Assembly: GCF_026340565.1 (NCBI RefSeq)
Contig: NZ_JAPEPB010000001.1
Span: forward strand, 5,928,501-5,992,500
Length of the DNA stretch: 64,000 nucleotides
From: Kitasatospora sp. NBC_01287
GTDB lineage: Bacteria > Actinomycetota > Actinomycetes > Streptomycetales > Streptomycetaceae
Reading direction: 5' to 3'
This document shows positions 59,857-64,000 of this stretch, piece after piece. The position numbers and the translations under genes were made by a program. Below the pieces are notes generated by a model. The model saw nothing but the letters and a program-made list of their open reading frames with translations, ran no database searches and had not been told where the DNA came from. Every line of letters begins with the position of its first letter. The stretch's first letter is position 1.

Positions 59857-61959
59857 GTGACCATCGTCGAGAATCCGGCCCACGCCTCCGGGCCGGCCGC
59901 AGCCGAGCCGAAACCCCCGCTGGAGGTGCTGCGCGCACTCTTCGCCGAGGGCGCGTTGACCCGTGACTTCACCGCGGCCGCCGGTCCGCTGGCCGAGCTG
60001 GCCGCGGGCGAGAAGGCCCCGGTCGAGCTGGTCCGGGCCGGGGCGCTGCTCTCCCGGCTCGACCAGGAGGCGGTGCTGGCCGCCGCCGAGCAGGACGGCC
60101 GGCGCGTGGAGGTGCTCAGGGTCGCGGTGACCGGGCACTCCACCCTGGGCACCCTGACCGCCCCGCTGACCGCCGAACTCGCCCGCCACGGCATCCTGCT
60201 GCGGGCCAGCAGCGGCGACTTCGACGCCTACCTGCGCGACCTGCGCGACACCGACAGCCACCTGTACGCCGAGGGCACCGACCTGGCGCTCTGCGTGCTG
60301 GACGCCCAGGTGGTCTTCGACGAACTGCCGCAGCCCTGGCTGGTGGAGGACCTGGAGAAGGCGGCCGCCACCAAGCTCGCCCAGCTGGGGCGACTGGTGG
60401 AACGCTATCTGGAGCACGGCGCCGGCACCCTGGTGCTGAACACCGTGCCGCTGCTGCGCACCCACACCCACCAGCTGGTCGACCTGCGCTCGCGCAACCG
60501 CCTGTCCATCGCCTGGCGGGAGTTCAACACCGGACTGCTGCGGCTGGCCGAGCAGCACCAGCGGGTGCACGTGATCGACCTGGAGCCGCTGGTCGCGATC
60601 GGTGGCCCGGTGAACGAGCCCCGGATGGCCTCCTACGCCAAGGTCAACCTCGGCGACGAGCTGCTCACCCGCTACGCCCGCGAGGTCGCGCACCTGGGGC
60701 GCACGCTGCGCGGTCGGGCGAAGAAGGTCCTGGTGCTGGACGCCGACAACACGCTCTGGGACGGCGTGCTGGGTGACGACGGCTTCGACGGCATCGCCGC
60801 CGCCACCACCTTCCGCGGCGAGGCCTTCGGCAACTTCCAGCGGGTCGCGCAGCAGCTCGGCGCGCAGGGCGTGCTGCTCGCGGTCAGCAGCAAGAACGAC
60901 CAGGACGCGGTGCTGAAGGTGCTCCAGGAGCACCCGGACATGGTGCTGCGGGACACCGCCTTCAGCCGGATCAACGCCAACTGGCTGCCCAAGGACGGCA
61001 ATCTGCGCGACATCGCGGCCAAGCTCAACCTCGGGGTGGACAGCTTCGTCTTCGCCGACGACTCACCCTTCGAGTGCGGCCTGGTGGCCAGCAGCCTGCC
61101 GGGCGTCGCGGTGGTCCGGCTGGACGAGGAGCCGGCCCTGCACATCGAACGGCTGCTCGCCGACGGCTGGTTCGACGTGCCGCAGCTGACCGACGAGGAC
61201 CGGATCCGGTCCGCGCAGTACCGCACCGACTCGGCCCGGCAGGAGCTGCAGGACGCCGCCACCTCGGTGGAGGAGTACCTCGCGCTGCTCGGCGTGGTGG
61301 TCAAGGTCGCCGCGGTCGGCCCGGGAGACATCGCCCGGGTCTCCCAACTGACCCTGCGGACCAACCAGTTCAACCTCACCACGACCCGGCTGCAGCCGGA
61401 CGAGGTGCAGGCCAGGGCGGCCGACGCGCGGCACCTGGTGCTCTCGGTGCGCTCGGCCGACCGGTTCGGCGACAACGGCGTGGTCGGCGCGGTGTTCGCG
61501 CACCGGACCGGTGACCGGCTGGACATCGACAACGTGCTGCTCAGCTGCCGGGTCTTCGCCCGCGGCATCGAGCAGGCGGCGCTCGCCACGGTGCTCGCCC
61601 ACGCCCGGGAGCAGGGGGTCACCGAGGTCCACGCGAGCTACCGCCCGACCACCAAGAACAAGGGGGTGCGCGACTTCTACCCCTCGCTCGGCTTCGCCCC
61701 GGTCCCCGATCAGGACGGGGCCTCCGATCAGGACGGGGCCTCTGGGCAGGACGGCGCCCTCGCCTTCCGCCACGACCTGGCCGACCTGCCGGAGGTCCCC
61801 GGTCACCTCCGGCTGGAGGTCGACCTCGCCGCCGCCGCTGACCCCGCTGCCGCTGACCCCGCTGCCGCTGACCCCGCTGCCGCTGACCCCGCTGCCACCG
61901 TCCTCGCCGCCACTGACTCCGCTGTCGCCGGCTCCACCAGAGAGGGATTCAACTCATGA
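59857..61959 (+). CDS. FkbH-like glyceryl transferase/phosphatase
   Basis: A 700-residue protein. An N-terminal SGNH-like region (about 1-285) is followed by the FkbH HAD domain (VLVLDADNTLWDGVLGDDG, SSKNDQDAV, FADDSPFECG) and a GNAT-like C-terminal part (LTLRTNQFNLTTTRL, FYPSLGF). FkbH enzymes load 1,3-bisphosphoglycerate onto an ACP as a glyceryl unit. The tail has repeated Asp-Pro-Ala-Ala residues encoded by 15-bp repeats (61837-61896). GTG start with GAGGAGAG. The stop overlaps the ACP start (ATGA). FkbG, FkbI and FkbK-type partners for methoxymalonate are not seen, so a glyceryl/tetronate-type use is as likely. Confidence 0.93.
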   Translation: MTIVENPAHASGPAAAEPKPPLEVLRALFAEGALTRDFTAAAGPLAELAAGEKAPVELVRAGALLSRLDQEAVLAAAEQDGRRVEVLRVAVTGHSTLGTLTAPLTAELARHGILLRASSGDFDAYLRDLRDTDSHLYAEGTDLALCVLDAQVVFDELPQPWLVEDLEKAAATKLAQLGRLVERYLEHGAGTLVLNTVPLLRTHTHQLVDLRSRNRLSIAWREFNTGLLRLAEQHQRVHVIDLEPLVAIGGPVNEPRMASYAKVNLGDELLTRYAREVAHLGRTLRGRAKKVLVLDADNTLWDGVLGDDGFDGIAAATTFRGEAFGNFQRVAQQLGAQGVLLAVSSKNDQDAVLKVLQEHPDMVLRDTAFSRINANWLPKDGNLRDIAAKLNLGVDSFVFADDSPFECGLVASSLPGVAVVRLDEEPALHIERLLADGWFDVPQLTDEDRIRSAQYRTDSARQELQDAATSVEEYLALLGVVVKVAAVGPGDIARVSQLTLRTNQFNLTTTRLQPDEVQARAADARHLVLSVRSADRFGDNGVVGAVFAHRTGDRLDIDNVLLSCRVFARGIEQAALATVLAHAREQGVTEVHASYRPTTKNKGVRDFYPSLGFAPVPDQDGASDQDGASGQDGALAFRHDLADLPEVPGHLRLEVDLAAAADPAAADPAAADPAAADPAATVLAATDSAVAGSTREGFNS

Positions 61960-62183
61960 TCACCGAGACCGACTTCATCCGCATCGTCCGCGACGAACTC
62001 GCCCTGCCGCTGAACGGCAACGACCTGGACGGCGACCTCGACGGCGTGGTGAGCTGGGACTCGCTGCACATGCTCAGACTGGTCTCCGCCGTGGAGCGGG
62101 AGACCGGCAAGCGGGTCCCGGTCGGCCGTCTGCTGGCGGACCGCAGCCTGCGGGCGATCTACAACCGGGTCGCCGAGGTCTGA
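61956..62183 (+). CDS. ACP partner of the FkbH-like enzyme
   Basis: A 75-residue carrier protein with Ser36 in VVSWDSLHMLRLV, as in FkbJ-like and glyceryl-ACP proteins. Start overlaps the FkbH stop by 4 bp. It would carry the glyceryl group to a PKS AT or KSIII-like enzyme. Confidence 0.92.
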   Translation: MITETDFIRIVRDELALPLNGNDLDGDLDGVVSWDSLHMLRLVSAVERETGKRVPVGRLLADRSLRAIYNRVAEV

Positions 62184-62428
62184 GCCGCGGCGCCGATCAC
62201 CGGGGCCCCGTCTGTCGCCGGCCACCGCACTGCTCGCGAACGGCAATTGGGGCCGCTCCCGGTCTGCGCACCGCTCTTCATCCCTGCTCCTACCACTGTT
62301 CCTGTCCCGATCCCTCGGGCGCGGTGCACGCCGCCGCCCCGTCCACCCCGGCTGCCCAGGCCGGCGCGACCCGCGCCGGCCTGGGCAGCCGAGCCCGTTT
62401 CACCAACCCCTCCCGAAAGGCAGCGATC

Positions 62429-62902
62429 ATGCGCAAGACCATCGGCCATATCGCCTCCGGTCTGTTGATCCTCGAGTTCTCCATGTCCGCGATCAGCATG
62501 ATCGCGGTCATGAAGGTCGCGGTGGACCGCTTCGACACCCTGACCCGCAGCACGCCCGGACACGGGGTCATCGTGCTGATCGGCGTGCTCGATCTGCTGG
62601 GGGTGATCGGCGCGGTGGCCGGCTTCCGGCGGCCGGCTGCGGCGGTCGCGGCCGGCGTCTGGTTCGCCCTGCTGAGTGGTGGCATCCTCTACCGCCAGCT
62701 CAGCCACGGCGCCCACGGCTCCGAGTTGATCTCCTACTCGCTCTTCCTGGCTGCGGCGCTGGTGATGATCGCCGCGCGCGCCGCGGCGCTGCGCGGTCGG
62801 GGCGGCGCGGCCCGCTCCACCATGGCCGCTGCCGGTGCTGCTCCCTCCGCCGCGCGGTCGGTCGGCGGTCAGCGACGGGTCAGCGCGTCGCGCCGCGGTT
62901 GA
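62429..62902 (+). CDS. Small four-helix membrane protein, DoxX-like
   Basis: A 157-residue protein with four hydrophobic helices (about 8-28, 45-66, 70-90, 98-118) and an Ala/Arg-rich tail; the layout fits the DoxX-like family. GAAAGG precedes the ATG. The last 23 bp overlap the end of the convergent permease gene, so the tail may not be functional. Between the ACP and this gene (62184-62428) I see an inverted CCGGCGCG/CGCGCCGG-type pair but no gene. Confidence 0.72.
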   Translation: MRKTIGHIASGLLILEFSMSAISMIAVMKVAVDRFDTLTRSTPGHGVIVLIGVLDLLGVIGAVAGFRRPAAAVAAGVWFALLSGGILYRQLSHGAHGSELISYSLFLAAALVMIAARAAALRGRGGAARSTMAAAGAAPSAARSVGGQRRVSASRRG

Positions 62903-63680
62903 ACACCGTGCGCGCCCACAGGTAGCCGACCAGGGTGAGCCCGAGGCACCAGGCGATCGCCGCGATCGCCTGGCCGCCGATCGGGGTGCCGGTCAGCAGG
63001 CCGCGCAGGGTCTCGATGATCGAGGTGAAGGGCTGGTACTCGGCGAACCAGCGCAGCCCGCTCGGCATCGAGGACGTCGGGACGATCGCGCTGCCCAGGA
63101 ACGGCATGAACTGCAGCGGCAGCGGGATGTTGCTGGCGGTCTCCGGGGTTCGGGCCACCAGGCCGATGGCGGCCGAGAGCCAGGTGAGTCCAAAGGTGAG
63201 CAGGGTGAGCAGCCCGGTGGCGGCCAGCCACTGGGTGGGCCCGGCGGTGGGCCGGAACCCGACCAGCAACGCGACACCGATCACCACCGCGATGCTCACC
63301 ATGGTCTGGATCACGCTGCCTATGACATGCCCGGTCAGGAAGGAGGCCCGGGAGATCGCCATGGTCCGGAACCGGTTGACGATGCCCTCCGTCTTGTCGA
63401 CGCAGACGCCGACCGCGGTGACCAGGGCGCCCGAGGTGGCGGCCATTAGGATGATGCCGGGTGCGACGTAGTCGATGTAACCGGGGCCGCCGACCGCGTG
63501 GCCGGCCAGGCCGTTGATCCCGTTGCCCAGCGCGGTGCCGAAGGCGTAGGTGAAGAGCAGCAGCATCATGACCGGCATCGCGGCGACCGACAACGTCAGG
63601 GACGGGTAGCGCAGCGCGTGCTTCAGGTTGCGCCGCAACATCGTCACCGAGTCGCGCGCGGCGTAGGACAGGGCGGTCAT
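62880..63680 (-). CDS. ABC-2 type exporter permease, DrrB-like (pair 2)
   Basis: A 266-residue paralogue of the permease at 27633: about six helices, YIDYVAPGIILMAATSGALV, GIVNRFRTMAISR and EYQPFTSIIETLRGLLTGTP. Start overlaps the ATPase stop (ATGA). With the partial ATPase it forms a second DrrAB-like pump. Confidence 0.93.
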   Translation of the reverse strand: MTALSYAARDSVTMLRRNLKHALRYPSLTLSVAAMPVMMLLLFTYAFGTALGNGINGLAGHAVGGPGYIDYVAPGIILMAATSGALVTAVGVCVDKTEGIVNRFRTMAISRASFLTGHVIGSVIQTMVSIAVVIGVALLVGFRPTAGPTQWLAATGLLTLLTFGLTWLSAAIGLVARTPETASNIPLPLQFMPFLGSAIVPTSSMPSGLRWFAEYQPFTSIIETLRGLLTGTPIGGQAIAAIAWCLGLTLVGYLWARTVFNRGATR

Positions 63681-64000
63681 CGCACGGGCTCCGTCGCGTG
63701 CGGATGGCTGGGGGCGTGGCGGCCGCCGCCGGTGAGGGTGAGGAAGACGTCGTCCAGGTCCGGGGTGTGTACGGTGAGCGACTCCGCCTCGATCGATGCG
63801 CTGTCCAGCGTCGCCAGGACAGCGCGCAGCGCGGGGATGCCACCGTCACCGGGGATGCGCAGGGTGAGCGCCTCCTCGTCACGACCGGCCCGGTCGAAGA
63901 GCGCGGCCGCCGCGTCGAGCCGGCCGGGATCGGCGAACCGCAGCTGGAGGTGACCGCCGGGGATCCGGTGCTTGAGTTCGGCCGCGGTGCCCTCGGCGAC
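63677..64000 (-). CDS. ABC exporter ATPase, DrrA-like (pair 2, partial)
   Basis: Only the C-terminal 107 codons are inside the window (VAEGTAAELKHRIPGGHLQL, HTPDLDDVFLTLTGGG). They match the DrrA-type extension of the ATPase at 28424. The Walker and signature motifs lie outside. Confidence 0.9.
   Translation of the reverse strand, partial: VAEGTAAELKHRIPGGHLQLRFADPGRLDAAAALFDRAGRDEEALTLRIPGDGGIPALRAVLATLDSASIEAESLTVHTPDLDDVFLTLTGGGRHAPSHPHATEPVR

Overview
The window is very GC-rich (extreme G/C at third codon positions, many GTG/TTG starts, ATGA gene overlaps) and carries SARP, LuxR, MerR and TetR regulators plus polyketide genes. This points to a filamentous actinomycete, most likely Streptomyces or Kitasatospora. 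Almost all of it reads as one large biosynthetic locus, and both ends are cut: a PKS gene at base 1 and an ABC ATPase at base 64000.

Layout. 1-13.0 kb: modular type I PKS (KS-KR-ACP / KS-AT-DH-KR-ACP), a KS-ACP protein, a type II thioesterase, a free-standing acyltransferase and a small Cys-rich protein. Two of the three modules lack an AT, so the free AT probably serves them. 13.0-16.7 kb: a LuxR response regulator convergent with two duplicated sensor kinases. 16.7-20.8 kb: a complete thiazole/oxazole (TOMM) peptide operon with precursor, fused cyclodehydratase and SagB-type dehydrogenase. 21.1-27.6 kb: SARP regulator, an acyltransferase lacking its active-site Ser, an ACP, a long acyl-CoA dehydrogenase, a PPTase and a second SARP. 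27.6-31.9 kb: DrrAB-like exporter with a divergent MerR gene, a secreted protein and a second PPTase. 32.0-45.0 kb: type II aromatic PKS (KSIII-like, KS alpha, CLF, ACP, ketoreductase, aromatase/cyclase, second cyclase), an MFS exporter, a ligase fused to a SnoaL-like domain, a separate SnoaL-like protein, and acyl-CoA carboxylase beta and epsilon subunits. 45.2-51.0 kb: a rearranged, partly duplicated block of small membrane-anchored proteins, an SGNH esterase and gene fragments. 51.1-55.8 kb: acetyltransferase, aromatic monooxygenase with divergent TetR, a MITE-like element and a membrane Ser/Thr kinase. 56.0-64 kb: second KSIII-like enzyme, MMPL exporter, FkbH-like glyceryl transferase with its ACP, DoxX-like protein and a second DrrAB-like exporter.

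How it may work together (inference). The type I PKS with the trans-acting AT could build a short reduced acyl starter. A KSIII-like acyltransferase would pass it to the KS alpha/CLF/ACP system, as in the hedamycin pathway, and KR plus aromatase and cyclases would fold the chain. AccBE-type subunits supply malonyl-CoA, and FkbH/ACP offers a glyceryl-derived unit. Whether the azole peptide joins the polyketide (compare lipolanthines and goadvionins) or is a separate product cannot be told from sequence. I do not recognise the cluster as a known product.
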